Below are positions 1 to 8,136 of a stretch of DNA of 64,000 nucleotides, piece by piece; within the stretch, counting starts at the first letter, position 1, and the number at the start of each line of letters is the position of its first letter. Position numbers and translations under genes: made by a program. The stretch covers positions 2,604,001 to 2,668,000 of the forward strand of contig NZ_CP108109.1 of assembly GCF_036199905.1 (NCBI RefSeq), written 5' to 3'. This stretch comes from Streptomyces sp. NBC_00223. Its GTDB lineage: Bacteria; Actinomycetota; Actinomycetes; Streptomycetales; Streptomycetaceae. The notes below the pieces were generated by a model. The model saw only the letters and a list, made by a program, of their open reading frames with translations. It ran no database searches and was not told the DNA's origin.

Positions 1-2
1 CG

Positions 3-1178
3 GGGGCGGACGTAGTGATCGTCGTCGCGGGAAACGACCCCCACATCAACGGCCGCGAGACCGAGGACCGCACCACCCTCGCCCTGCCGCCGGCCCAGGA
101 CCGCCTGTGGCGCGCGGCCCTCTCCGCCAACCCCCGTACGATGCTGGCCCTGGTCTCCAGCTACCCCTACGCAGTCGGCGAGGCGAGCGACGCCCTGCCC
201 GCCCTGCTGTGGGCCGCGCACGGCGGCCAGTCATCGGGCACGGCGCTCGCCCGGGTCCTGTTCGGCGATGTCTGCCCTTCCGGCCGGCTGCCGCAGACCT
301 GGTACCGCGCCGACTCCGACCTGCCCGGCCTCCTCGACTACGACCTGATCACCGCGGGCGCCACCTATCTCTACTTCGACGGCGTTCCTCTCCACTCCTT
401 CGGCCACGGCCTGTCCTACACCTCCTTCACCTACCGTGAACTGGACATCGCCGTCGGCGAGTCCACGGTGGCGGCCACCCTCACCGTCACCAACACCGGC
501 CCGATGACCGGCACCGAGACCGTCCAGCTCTACGCCCATCCGTCCCGCCCACGCGTCCCCCGACCCCGGCGGGCCCTGGTCGACCACCGCCGGGTGCCGC
601 TGGCGCCGGGAGAATCGGCGCGCATCACCTTCACCGTGCCGAGGGAACGGCTCGGCTTCTGGGACGTCGCCCATCAGCGCTGGACCACCGACCCTGGCGG
701 GTACGAACTCCACGTCGGGGCCTCCAGCGCCGACATCCGCCTGGTCGGCGCCTTCGAACTGGATGGCGAGCCCCCGGCCCCGCGCCCGGTCCTGCACCGC
801 GGCCTCGCCGCCGCCGACTTCGACACCCAGAACGGTGTCGCCCTCGTCGACCTCTCCCGCGAGCGCGGCGACGCGGTCACACCCGCCTCCCCGGACAAGC
901 CCGGGGCGCTTGTCTTCCGTGACTGCGACTTCGGCTCGGGAGCGGTCCGCGCCTGGCTGAGGGTCGCCCTGGAGAAGGGCCCGGACCTGCCCGCCACCGT
1001 CGCCCTGCGCCTCGGCGACGGCACGGTGATCGGCACCGCCTCGGTTCCGGTGACGGGCGGCCGCTACTCCTACGCCGATGTGTCCGTGGACGGGCCCGCC
1101 CTGTCGGGCGTACGGGACCTGCACCTCACACTCAACGGCCCGGTGCGGCTGGACCGTATCGACTTCGAGCAGCGGTGA
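3..1178 (+). CDS. GH3 glycosidase, C-terminal part (5' truncated by window edge)
   Basis: The frame is open from base 3, so the catalytic N-terminal barrel lies outside the window. What remains (391 residues) is a GH3 C-terminal domain with the GNDPHINGRETEDR stretch at about residues 10-23 and SFGHGLSYTSF near residue 137, a fibronectin-III-like GH3 tail (about 150-255) and a final beta-sandwich (about 265-391) ending in a CBM6-like D-L-H-L-x-L-N-G...D-x-I-D-F pattern. The motifs are those of beta-xylosidase/beta-glucosidase-type GH3 enzymes acting on plant polysaccharide fragments; the exact substrate is not readable. It ends 21 bp from the end of a convergent LacI gene, the plausible regulator. 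Confidence 0.82.
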   Translation, partial: GADVVIVVAGNDPHINGRETEDRTTLALPPAQDRLWRAALSANPRTMLALVSSYPYAVGEASDALPALLWAAHGGQSSGTALARVLFGDVCPSGRLPQTWYRADSDLPGLLDYDLITAGATYLYFDGVPLHSFGHGLSYTSFTYRELDIAVGESTVAATLTVTNTGPMTGTETVQLYAHPSRPRVPRPRRALVDHRRVPLAPGESARITFTVPRERLGFWDVAHQRWTTDPGGYELHVGASSADIRLVGAFELDGEPPAPRPVLHRGLAAADFDTQNGVALVDLSRERGDAVTPASPDKPGALVFRDCDFGSGAVRAWLRVALEKGPDLPATVALRLGDGTVIGTASVPVTGGRYSYADVSVDGPALSGVRDLHLTLNGPVRLDRIDFEQR

Positions 1179-1199
1179 CGGACAGGCGTGGGGTGCGGC

Positions 1200-2213
1200 T
1201 CAGGAGGCGGTGGGTGCCGGTCCGGTGCTGGCCCGGGCGGTGAGCAGCGGCGCCAGCAGGGTGACGGCCGCCGGCTCACGGTCCTCGATCTTGGCCATCA
1301 CCAGCTCGACGGCCTGGCGTCCCATCTCCTGTGCGGGTATGGCCACCGACGTCAGCTGCACCGACGCCTGCAACGCCACCTGGTCCGGGCAGATCGCGAT
1401 GACCGACACATCCTCGGGGACCGCCCGGCCCTGCTGCCGGAGCAGGCCGAGCAGCGGGCCGACCGCCGTCTCGTTCTGCACCACCAGCGCGCTGGTGCCG
1501 GGCCGTTCCTCGAAGATCCGGCTCAGCACGCCCGCGGTCGACTCGTAACTGCCGTCGCAGGGGCGGTGAATGACCCGTACCCCACGCTCCCGGGCCCGGT
1601 GACGCAGTCCGTCGAGCGTGCGCTCGGCGAACCCCGTGTGGCGCTGGTAGACCGCCGCGGCCTCGCCGATCACCGCGATCTCCCGGTGGCCGAGGTCGGC
1701 AAGGTGGTCCGCGCACAGCGCCCCGGTGGCCGCGAAATCCAGGTCCACACAGGTCAGCCCGGTCGGATCGGTCGGCAGGCCGATCAGCACCGAAGGCCGG
1801 TCGGAGTCCCGCAGCAACGGCACCCGCTCGTCCTCCAGTTCCACGTCCATCACGATCATGGCGTCCGCGAGTCCGCTCCCCGCGACCCTCCGTACCGCCG
1901 CCGGGCCCTCCTCCCCCGTCAGCAGCAGCACATCGTGCCCGTACTGCCGCGCGGTCGTGGCCACCGCGATGGCGATCTCCATCATCACGGGTACATACAT
2001 GTCCGTACGCAGCGGCACCATCAGCGCGATGATGTGCGAACGGTTGCTGGCCAGCGCCCGGGCGCCCGCGTTGGGGTGATAGCCGAGCTCCCGGATGCTC
2101 CGCTCCACCCGATGCCTGGTCTCCTCCGAGATGGACCGCTTGCCGCTGAGGACGTACGACACCGTGCTGGCGGAGACTCCGGCGTGCCGGGCAACCTCGG
2201 CGAGCGTGGCCAT
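1200..2213 (-). CDS. LacI-family transcriptional regulator
   Basis: A 337-residue repressor. The N-terminal HTH (MATLAEVARHAGVSASTVSYVLSG, beginning at residue 1) and hinge (ARALAS) are typical LacI, followed by a periplasmic-binding-protein-like sugar-sensing domain. I chose ATG at 2213 because GGAG sits 6 nt upstream and the HTH starts at once; an in-frame ATG at 2225 would add four residues. It is convergent with the GH3 gene and has two TGAAGCG-type sites upstream of its start, so autoregulation and control of nearby sugar genes are likely. The ligand is unknown. Confidence 0.9.
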   Translation of the reverse strand: MATLAEVARHAGVSASTVSYVLSGKRSISEETRHRVERSIRELGYHPNAGARALASNRSHIIALMVPLRTDMYVPVMMEIAIAVATTARQYGHDVLLLTGEEGPAAVRRVAGSGLADAMIVMDVELEDERVPLLRDSDRPSVLIGLPTDPTGLTCVDLDFAATGALCADHLADLGHREIAVIGEAAAVYQRHTGFAERTLDGLRHRARERGVRVIHRPCDGSYESTAGVLSRIFEERPGTSALVVQNETAVGPLLGLLRQQGRAVPEDVSVIAICPDQVALQASVQLTSVAIPAQEMGRQAVELVMAKIEDREPAAVTLLAPLLTARASTGPAPTAS

Positions 2214-2277
2214 GGCGGACTCCATCCGACGCGGGTGGGAGGCGTGACGAGGGACGTACAGGGATCAATGTATCCAG

Positions 2278-2289
2278 TGAAGCGATTCG
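2278..2289. promoter_or_regulatory. LacI-type operator candidate, imperfect
   Basis: TGAAGCGATTCG differs at two positions from the perfect palindrome 88 bp away at 2366-2377. It lies 65 bp upstream of the lacI start and is probably bound by that regulator. Base pattern seen; binding inferred. Confidence 0.5.
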
Positions 2290-2365
2290 ATGAAAGAACC
2301 TCTCCCCATTCATCCTTCCTCTCCCGTCCGTAAAAGTGCCCAGTTCAAACCCTATGTGCTGCTGT

Positions 2366-2377
2366 TGAAGCGCTTCA
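2366..2377. promoter_or_regulatory. LacI-type operator candidate, perfect palindrome
   Basis: TGAAGCGCTTCA is a perfect 12-bp palindrome with the central CG typical of LacI-family operators, in the leader between the lacI gene and the small HTH gene. Paired with the 2278 site it could allow looping. The rest of the 2214-2611 intergenic stretch holds nothing else I can name. Confidence 0.6.
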
Positions 2378-2611
2378 CCGTCCTTCTCCTCATCTCAGCC
2401 GCGCCGAGGGCGGAGGGTGCTCGGCGCACCGGCGGCAACCGGCGGTCCGGTGCAACCGCCCACCCTCCAGAGCCCGTTACCCGTTCGGCACGTTTGTCAC
2501 CGTTACGCGGGTTCTGTGTCACAGAAGATCAACAAGTGCATGCGGCTGTCGCCACGCGTCGTTGACCGGACGAGGGTGCTGATCGACATCCCCGCCACTT
2601 GGAGGTGCATC

Positions 2612-2815
2612 ATGACCGACCGGACTTTGTGGTCATACGCGGACATTGCCGCACATATCCGCGTCCAGGTCGACACCGTGCGCTCGTATCGCAAGCACGG
2701 ACACCTGCCCGATCCCGATGTCGTGGAGGGTGGCAAACCGTTCTGGTACGCCGACACCGTCAGGAGCTGGAGTGCCCGGCGGCCGGGGAACCGCGGCCGC
2801 CGGGGTCCTGACTGA
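2612..2815 (+). CDS. Small MerR/excisionase-like HTH DNA-binding protein
   Basis: A 67-residue protein. Its residues 5-55 (LWSYADIAAHIRVQVDTVRSY...GHLPDPD...W) look like the helix-turn-helix-plus-wing fold of MerR/excisionase/AlpA-type proteins: the helix pair, then a GxLPxPD turn, then an aromatic W/Y wing. ATG at 2612 has GGAGG 6-10 nt upstream (2601-2605). No integrase or phage gene is nearby, so a recombination role is not supported; a small chromosomal regulator is more likely. Its stop is only 2 nt from the stop of the convergent MMPL gene. Confidence 0.72.
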   Translation: MTDRTLWSYADIAAHIRVQVDTVRSYRKHGHLPDPDVVEGGKPFWYADTVRSWSARRPGNRGRRGPD

Positions 2816-2817
2816 GG

Positions 2818-5037
2818 TCAGCGCCCGGAGACCGGCTCGGGGTCCCGCCACTCCTCGGAGCGCGGGGCCTCCGCGTCACCGGACGACGCCCCGCCTCCGC
2901 TCTCGGATATGCCGAACCGCTCATGGAACCTGCGCAGCACCGGCGGCGCCCACCAAGTTGCCCGCCCGGTCAGTCGCATCACCGCGGGGACCAGCAGGGT
3001 GCGCACGACCATGGCATCCATGACCACCGCCAGCGCGACACCCAGTCCCAGCATCTTGGTGTTGGCCACCCGAGAAGTGCCTATCGCGACCATCACCACG
3101 GCCAGGATGACCGCCGCCGCCGTGATCAGTCCACCGGTCCGTTTGAGTCCGAAGACGATGGACGACTGATGGTCACCGGTCCGGTCGTACTCCTCCTTGA
3201 TCCGGGAGAGCAGGAACACCCCGTAGTCCATGGAGAGTCCGAAGGCCACACAGAACATCAGCACCGGCAGGGTCGTCTCGATACTCCCGGTCGCGGTGAA
3301 TCCCAGCAGCCCCGACAGATGACCGTCCTGGAAGACCCACACCACCGATCCGAACATCGCGGTCAGACTGAGGGCGTTGAGCAGGACCGCCTGAAGGGGG
3401 ATGAGCACGCTCCCGGTGAGAAGGAAGACCAGCAGCAGGGTGACCAGGGCGATGATGCCGACCGCCCATGGCAGTTTCTTCGCTATGGCGTCCTTGCTGT
3501 CCACCAGGACCGCGGCCTGTCCCGTGACCGAGGCGTGGAAGTCCGCCGGTACCGCCCGGATCTCGTGCACCAGAGTCTGTGTACCGGTGTCCACCGCCTC
3601 ACCCCGGGGGACCACCGTCAGATAGGCGGCGCCGGAACCCGGCACGGTGAAGGGTCCATTGACGCGCACCACGCCGGGGAGCGCGGCCACCCGGTGCTGG
3701 TAGGCGGCGAGTTCGGTCGCGTCGGCGCCCTCCGCGAGCACGGCAATCGCCCCGCCCGGGCTGCCGGGGAACTCCTGACGGATGTGCTGCTGGACCACAT
3801 GGGACTCCGCCGAGGCCGGCAGCTGACGGTCGTCCGCCATTCCGAACTTCACCTGGAGGAACGGCAGTCCGAGCAGCAGCAGTCCGGCCACGGCACCGAC
3901 CGCGAAGACCGGCGCCCTGCGCATCACCAGCCGCGCGAACCTGGCGTATCCGGCGCCGGAGTCGCCGGCGGTCCCGCGGCGCAGAACCTTCCGCAGATCG
4001 AACGCGTTGACCCGGTCACCGAGCAGAACCAGCACCGCGGGCAGCACGACCAGGGCGGCGCCCGCGGCCAGCAGCACCACGGCGATACCCGAGTAGGCAA
4101 AGGAGCGAAGGAAGTACTGGGGGAAGACGAGCATCGCCGAGAGCGAGGCCGCCACGGTCAGGGCGGAGAAGAGCACGGTGCGGCCGGCGGTGCGCAAGGT
4201 CGCTCCGACCGCCGTCCGCGGGGAGGCTCCCGTCGCCAGTTCCTCCCGGAAGCGGCGCACGATGAACAGCGCGTAGTCGACCGCCAGTCCCAGACCCAGC
4301 GCGGTGGTGAGGTTCTGCGCGAAGACCGAGACGTCGGCGAACTCGGTGATCCCCCGCAGCACCGCGTTCGTGCCGAGTATCGCCACGATCCCCACGGCGA
4401 GCGGAAGGAGCGCCGCGACCGCGCTTCCGAAGACCATCACGAGCAGCAGCAGGGTGACAGGGAGCGCGATCATCTCGGCGCGCACCAGGTCCTCCTGGAT
4501 GATGGACTGCATCTCCTGGCCCACGGCGGCGGACCCGCCGACCGTGACGTCGACCGGCCCGTGTCCGCCGCGATAGGCGGGCGCGATCCGCTTCATCTCC
4601 GCGGCCACCGTGTCGTCGTCACCGCGCAGCCGGGCGGTGATCATCGCGGAGTCGCCGTCCTTGGCACGCAGTTCCGGGGCGTGCGTCCCCCAGTAGGAGG
4701 TCACCCCGGTCACCGCCGGGTCCGCGCCCAGTTTGCGGGCCAGTTCCTCGCCCTGCGTGACCACGCCCGTACTGTCCACCCCGGCTCCGCGCGCGTCGAC
4801 CATCAGGATCAGATTGGGCTGGGAGGCCGGGAAGTACCGGGTGAGCGCGGCCGTCGCATACGAGGACTCGGAGGCGGGGGCCTTCCAGCCACCACTGGCG
4901 AGGCGGTCCCCCGCCCCGCTGCCCGCGGCAACCGCGAGGGCGGTGAAGAGCAGGGCGAGCAGCAGCGTCAGCCTCGGTCTGGCGGTCACGACCCGGGTCC
5001 AGCCCCCGACCTCGCTCGCGCGGTTGACATCAGACAT
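2818..5037 (-). CDS. MMPL/RND-family transporter
   Basis: A 739-residue membrane exporter with the duplicated MmpL layout: TM1 near residues 20-40, a large extracytoplasmic loop, TM2-6, a second loop and TM7-12. The two equivalent helices carry the MmpL Asp-Tyr pairs (GLAVDYALFIVRR and GLSMDYGVFLLSR) used for proton coupling. The start at 5037 (MSDVNRASEVGG) has GGAGAGGA just upstream; a longer in-frame start at 5100 would run into the palindromic operator and is less likely. It is divergent from a TetR gene, a common drug or lipid efflux arrangement. Substrate unknown. Confidence 0.9.
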   Translation of the reverse strand: MSDVNRASEVGGWTRVVTARPRLTLLLALLFTALAVAAGSGAGDRLASGGWKAPASESSYATAALTRYFPASQPNLILMVDARGAGVDSTGVVTQGEELARKLGADPAVTGVTSYWGTHAPELRAKDGDSAMITARLRGDDDTVAAEMKRIAPAYRGGHGPVDVTVGGSAAVGQEMQSIIQEDLVRAEMIALPVTLLLLVMVFGSAVAALLPLAVGIVAILGTNAVLRGITEFADVSVFAQNLTTALGLGLAVDYALFIVRRFREELATGASPRTAVGATLRTAGRTVLFSALTVAASLSAMLVFPQYFLRSFAYSGIAVVLLAAGAALVVLPAVLVLLGDRVNAFDLRKVLRRGTAGDSGAGYARFARLVMRRAPVFAVGAVAGLLLLGLPFLQVKFGMADDRQLPASAESHVVQQHIRQEFPGSPGGAIAVLAEGADATELAAYQHRVAALPGVVRVNGPFTVPGSGAAYLTVVPRGEAVDTGTQTLVHEIRAVPADFHASVTGQAAVLVDSKDAIAKKLPWAVGIIALVTLLLVFLLTGSVLIPLQAVLLNALSLTAMFGSVVWVFQDGHLSGLLGFTATGSIETTLPVLMFCVAFGLSMDYGVFLLSRIKEEYDRTGDHQSSIVFGLKRTGGLITAAAVILAVVMVAIGTSRVANTKMLGLGVALAVVMDAMVVRTLLVPAVMRLTGRATWWAPPVLRRFHERFGISESGGGASSGDAEAPRSEEWRDPEPVSGR

Positions 5038-5094
5038 GACAGAGGTGTCCTCTCCCCATAGAACGGCATGACTGGTAAGCACGACGTAGAATCG

Positions 5095-5146
5095 AAACAC
5101 GAACGATCACTCGCGTTTTCAAGAATGCGAGTGACCTCTCGTGTTT
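5095..5146. promoter_or_regulatory. Nested palindromic operator between MMPL exporter and TetR
   Basis: Two nested perfect inverted repeats share one centre (5120.5). The outer arms are AAACACGA (5095-5102) and TCGTGTTT (5139-5146); the inner arms are TCACTCGC (5107-5114) and GCGAGTGA (5127-5134). The 4-nt gaps between the arms are largely unpaired. It lies between the divergent mmpL and tetR starts. TetR-family repressors often bind such sites as one or two dimers; binding by the adjacent TetR is inferred. Confidence 0.75.
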
Positions 5147-5170
5147 GTCAATCCTCCCTGGGGGTCACAC

Positions 5171-5863
5171 GTGTCCGAGGCGGACGAGAAGCCACGCCGC
5201 CGCCAGGCCCGCGGCGAGCGGCGCATCACGCAGTTGCTGCAAGCGGCCGCCAAGGTGTTCTGCGCGCTGGGCTACACCGCGTCCAGCACGAACGCCATCG
5301 CACGTGAGGCGGGCGTGTCACCTGGGACGCTCTACCAGTTCTTCCCGAACAAGGAGGCCATCGCCGTCGAGCTGAGCGGGCAGCTGATCCGCGAGATGGA
5401 GGCGGCGCACGGCGCGGTCTTCGCCGCGGAGAACGCCCGACTGCCGCTGGACCGGCTGATCGACGCGGTGACCGACCCGTTCATCGAGTTCATCAGCGCC
5501 AATCCGGCCTTCCTCGCGCTGATCAAGGGCCCGGACGCACCCGGCAAGGTCACGGAGGACCACGACGTGCTCCACGCGTCCCTGCTGGGCCGCGTCACCG
5601 AACTGCTGGCGGTCCGCAAACCGTCGATGTCCGCCACCGAGCGGTCGCTCGTGGCCCAGATGTCGTTCGCGATGTTCAAGGCCGGCCTCGACCTCGTCGT
5701 GCAGCACGAGGGCGCGGAGCACGAGGCCTATGTGCGGGAGCTGAAAAGCATGCTCTACCGCTATCTGGTGCCTTACCTCGGCACCGGTCCGGTGGCGGAG
5801 GACGGGAGCGAGATCGGCCGGGAGAAGGGCGACAAGCCTGTCGTGGAGGGCGCAGCGCGCTGA
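5171..5863 (+). CDS. TetR-family transcriptional regulator
   Basis: A 230-residue repressor with the TetR HTH at about residues 17-60 (ITQLLQAAAKVFCALGYTASSTNAIAREAGVS followed by PGTLYQFFPNKEAI) and an all-helical ligand domain. I chose GTG at 5171; an in-frame GTG at 5141 would place the start inside the palindromic operator. The gene is divergent from the MMPL transporter and most probably represses both that gene and itself until an exported compound binds. The inducer cannot be read from the sequence. Confidence 0.88.
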   Translation: MSEADEKPRRRQARGERRITQLLQAAAKVFCALGYTASSTNAIAREAGVSPGTLYQFFPNKEAIAVELSGQLIREMEAAHGAVFAAENARLPLDRLIDAVTDPFIEFISANPAFLALIKGPDAPGKVTEDHDVLHASLLGRVTELLAVRKPSMSATERSLVAQMSFAMFKAGLDLVVQHEGAEHEAYVRELKSMLYRYLVPYLGTGPVAEDGSEIGREKGDKPVVEGAAR

Positions 5864-5915
5864 GCAGCGGCGGAAGAACGGTCACCCGGGCCGACCGGTC
5901 GTGACCGAAGGCGGA

Positions 5916-6698
5916 CTACTTCCCACCCATCAACGGGCAGTCGTGTGAGTCCGCGCTCTTGCGCGGATCCGAGGACGGCACCCCGCCGTCCGCCACGGAC
6001 ACCGTCGCCCCGGACTCGCCGGCGAGGGAGGTGGCCACCACGGCGGAGGGGCGCGCGATCTCGCCCGCCGCCACCGTCCGCCGCCTGTCCCTGCTCCGCG
6101 ATATCCACTGGGCCACAGTGCCGATACCGGCCACCACCAGCGAGATCCCGAGACCCAGCGTGAGCGCGTAGAACGAGTTCGAAGCCGCCCGGCCACTGAC
6201 ATACCCCGCGCCGACGGAGTAGGAGGCCCAGACCACCTCCGCCACGCCCGCGCCGGCGGCGTACCGCCGGGCCGGATACCGCACGACGCCTGCCGCGAGT
6301 CCGCCGATCACCCGGCCGCTCGGCAGGAACCGAATTCCTATGACAAACGGCACCCCATGTCGCTGTATGCGCAGAGCGGCCCATTTCAGCAAAGCGGCCT
6401 GACGGGGACGGCGTCGCATCCGGGCCAGCACCCGTCCGCTGAGCGCGCGGCCGAGCCGGTGGATCAGCATGTCGCCAAGGACCGCGCTTCCCGCCACCAC
6501 CAGGAGGACCAGGGCCAGGTCCAGCCGCCCCTCCGCGGCCATCACGCCACCCGTGACGAGCAGCACTGCGTTGGGCACGAGCGGCGGGGCCGTCGTCGCG
6601 GCCAGCACCGCGTACGCCCAGATGACGTGTCCACCTCGCAGGTGCTCGACGAGACCGGAGGTGAAGTCAAGTGACGACACATTCAGTGCAACGTCCAT
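5916..6698 (-). CDS. DedA-family membrane protein
   Basis: A 260-residue integral membrane protein of the DedA/SNARE-associated (VTT) family. Seen are the re-entrant N-terminal region (APPLVPNAVLLVTGG), the long GDMLIHRLGRALSGR stretch and the conserved core motif G-I-R-F-L-P-S-G-R (about residue 120), followed by further hydrophobic helices. The C-terminal 60 residues are hydrophilic and probably cytoplasmic. Some members of the family are lipid flippases; the function here is unassigned. ATG at 6698 follows GAAGAGGGG; an in-frame ATG at 6758 has poorer context. It may follow the upstream SDR gene, but a hairpin lies between them. Confidence 0.85.
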   Translation of the reverse strand: MDVALNVSSLDFTSGLVEHLRGGHVIWAYAVLAATTAPPLVPNAVLLVTGGVMAAEGRLDLALVLLVVAGSAVLGDMLIHRLGRALSGRVLARMRRRPRQAALLKWAALRIQRHGVPFVIGIRFLPSGRVIGGLAAGVVRYPARRYAAGAGVAEVVWASYSVGAGYVSGRAASNSFYALTLGLGISLVVAGIGTVAQWISRSRDRRRTVAAGEIARPSAVVATSLAGESGATVSVADGGVPSSDPRKSADSHDCPLMGGK

Positions 6699-6902
6699 CC
6701 CGCCGCCCCTCTTCCCGCCCCGGACATCAAAACTGACAGCGTTCAACGGGGGCGGCAAGGGGATTTCACACGTATGGGGGAATTCTCCGGGCGTTCACAA
6801 GAAACCTCGTCCTGACGGGCAGGACAGGTACACCGCCGGGAGTAGCGAAGGGGCTCCAAAGCCTCTCGGACTCCCGCCGCGGCCGGGCCCCGGTCATCCG
6901 CC

Positions 6903-6925
6903 GTCCCGGCCGCGGCGGCCGGGAC
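6903..6925 (-). terminator. Hairpin after the SDR gene
   Basis: GTCCCGGCC and GGCCGGGAC pair perfectly around a 5-nt loop, starting 6 nt beyond the SDR stop codon on the minus strand. There is no T-run, as is usual in Streptomyces terminators. Confidence 0.6.
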
Positions 6926-6931
6926 TTCGGC

Positions 6932-7681
6932 TCAGCGACCGAGGAGTTCCCCGCCGTTGCACTGCAGGATCTCGCCGGTGATGAAGCCCGCCTCGGGCGA
7001 TGCGAGGAAGAGCACGGCGGCCGCCACATCGTCGGGGCGGCCGACCCGGCCCACCAGGGTGCGGCCGGCCCTCCGGGTCAATTCCGCCTCATTGAGCCGC
7101 GAACCGAAGAACTCGGTGCCCGCCACAGTCCCGGGGGCCACGATGTTGCAGGTCACGCCCTGGGGGCCGAGCTGCGCCGCCAGCGAGTGGTTCCAGGCGT
7201 GCAGGGCGGCCTTGGAGGCACCGTAGGAGCCTCCGCCACGCAGGGCCGCAACCGACGTCACGGTCACCACCCGGCCGCCGTCGGGGGTGAGGCGGTCCTT
7301 GAGGGACTCGGTCAGCAGAACGGCCGTCAGCACGTTCCGCTCGAAGTCGCCACGCCAGCGGGCCAGCACCCCACGCGACCCCGGGCCGACGGCCGGCTCC
7401 CGGCTGCCCGCGCTGTTGACCAGGACATCGACCCGGGCGGGCAGATACGGCAGGGCCGCCTCCACGTCGTCGGGGTCGGCCAGGTCGCAGACGACCGGCG
7501 TGACGTCCAGACCGCGCTCGGTCCTGAGATTCTCCGCGGCGCTGTGCAGCACCTCGCGACGCCGGCCGACGATCGTGACACGATGGCCGTCTCGGGCGAA
7601 CAGGGTCGAGATGGCCAGTCCGATGCCCGTGCCCCCGCCGGTCACCACGATATTGCGGACCACTGTCCCGTTCTCTGCCAT
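6932..7681 (-). CDS. Short-chain dehydrogenase/reductase (SDR)
   Basis: A 249-residue classical SDR. The NAD(P)-binding TGGGTGIG motif is near residue 14, GRRR follows the second strand, VNSAGS stands in the NAG position, and the catalytic Y-x-x-x-K appears as YGASK after a serine-containing strand (VTVTSVAAL). The closest named relatives are 3-oxoacyl-ACP reductase-like (FabG-like) enzymes; the substrate is not determinable. ATG at 7681 sits behind GGAGG. A CebR-like box lies 45 bp upstream, so the enzyme may belong to the cellobiose regulon. Confidence 0.88.
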   Translation of the reverse strand: MAENGTVVRNIVVTGGGTGIGLAISTLFARDGHRVTIVGRRREVLHSAAENLRTERGLDVTPVVCDLADPDDVEAALPYLPARVDVLVNSAGSREPAVGPGSRGVLARWRGDFERNVLTAVLLTESLKDRLTPDGGRVVTVTSVAALRGGGSYGASKAALHAWNHSLAAQLGPQGVTCNIVAPGTVAGTEFFGSRLNEAELTRRAGRTLVGRVGRPDDVAAAVLFLASPEAGFITGEILQCNGGELLGR

Positions 7682-7725
7682 GTGCCTCCGCCCCTCAAGA
7701 AGAGACAGCACGCTACGGGATCGCT

Positions 7726-7739
7726 CCCACGGGGCCGCG
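7726..7739. promoter_or_regulatory. CebR-like box before the SDR gene
   Basis: On the minus strand the site reads TGGGAGCGATCCCG, matching 12 of 14 positions of the CebR/CelR consensus TGGGAGCGCTCCCA found near the cellulase genes. It lies 45 bp upstream of the SDR start codon. Regulation is inferred from this match only. Confidence 0.42.
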
Positions 7740-8136
7740 AGCGGGGTAGCCTGCGAAAACGCCGTACTTTTAGAGACCTAGATCACATGACTTGGAACGT
7801 AACCATTACGGTGGTTCGTGGGTCTTATGTCTTGAGCACCGCGCTCCCGGCGGAGCCGGTGGGAGATTGCGGTACGGTCCGTCTTGGGGGACGGGCCGCA
7901 GTCGCGTCGCCGGGGCGACGCCCGGGGAGCTTGAGCGGCCCTCCCGGGCCCTCCGCCCCGGCCAGCGCGGCCGCCGAAAGACGCCCGGTACGGACCCGTG
8001 GGGGGATCCGCTCCGGGAGACGGGAGCGCCCCGTGCCGGACCCGTGGGGGGATCCGTCGCGGGGCGCTTCTTCACAGGGCGCGAGCCGTCGGCCGGGTGC
8101 CCGGACTTCCGGGACACCCCGCCGTGCGGACTCGGT
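7740..8136. other. Intergenic stretch between gltA and the SDR gene
   Basis: No gene is supported here. It contains a small CGTAA/TTACG inverted repeat (7798-7810), a 20-bp direct repeat listed separately, and GC-rich sequence. Open frames crossing it lack a ribosome-binding site and any recognisable fold. Confidence 0.5.
7991..8056. repeat. 20-bp direct repeat downstream of gltA
   Basis: CGGACCCGTGGGGGGATCCG occurs at 7991-8010 and again at 8037-8056, 46 bp apart. It sits between the end of citrate synthase and the SDR promoter region. No further copies were noticed and no mobile-element gene is nearby. Confidence 0.8.

Noticed and set aside
2417-2611. Upstream extension of the small HTH gene
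   Set aside because: ATG 2612 has a good ribosome-binding site and the HTH starts there; the extension lacks coding character.
2813-2820. Two-nt gap between convergent small HTH and MMPL genes as a special overlap element
   Set aside because: Both stops are ordinary; close convergent ends are common and no hairpin is visible.
2923-5061. 712-codon open frame opposite the MMPL gene
   Set aside because: Arg/Gly/His/Gln-rich translation with no fold; antisense shadow of a clear transporter gene.
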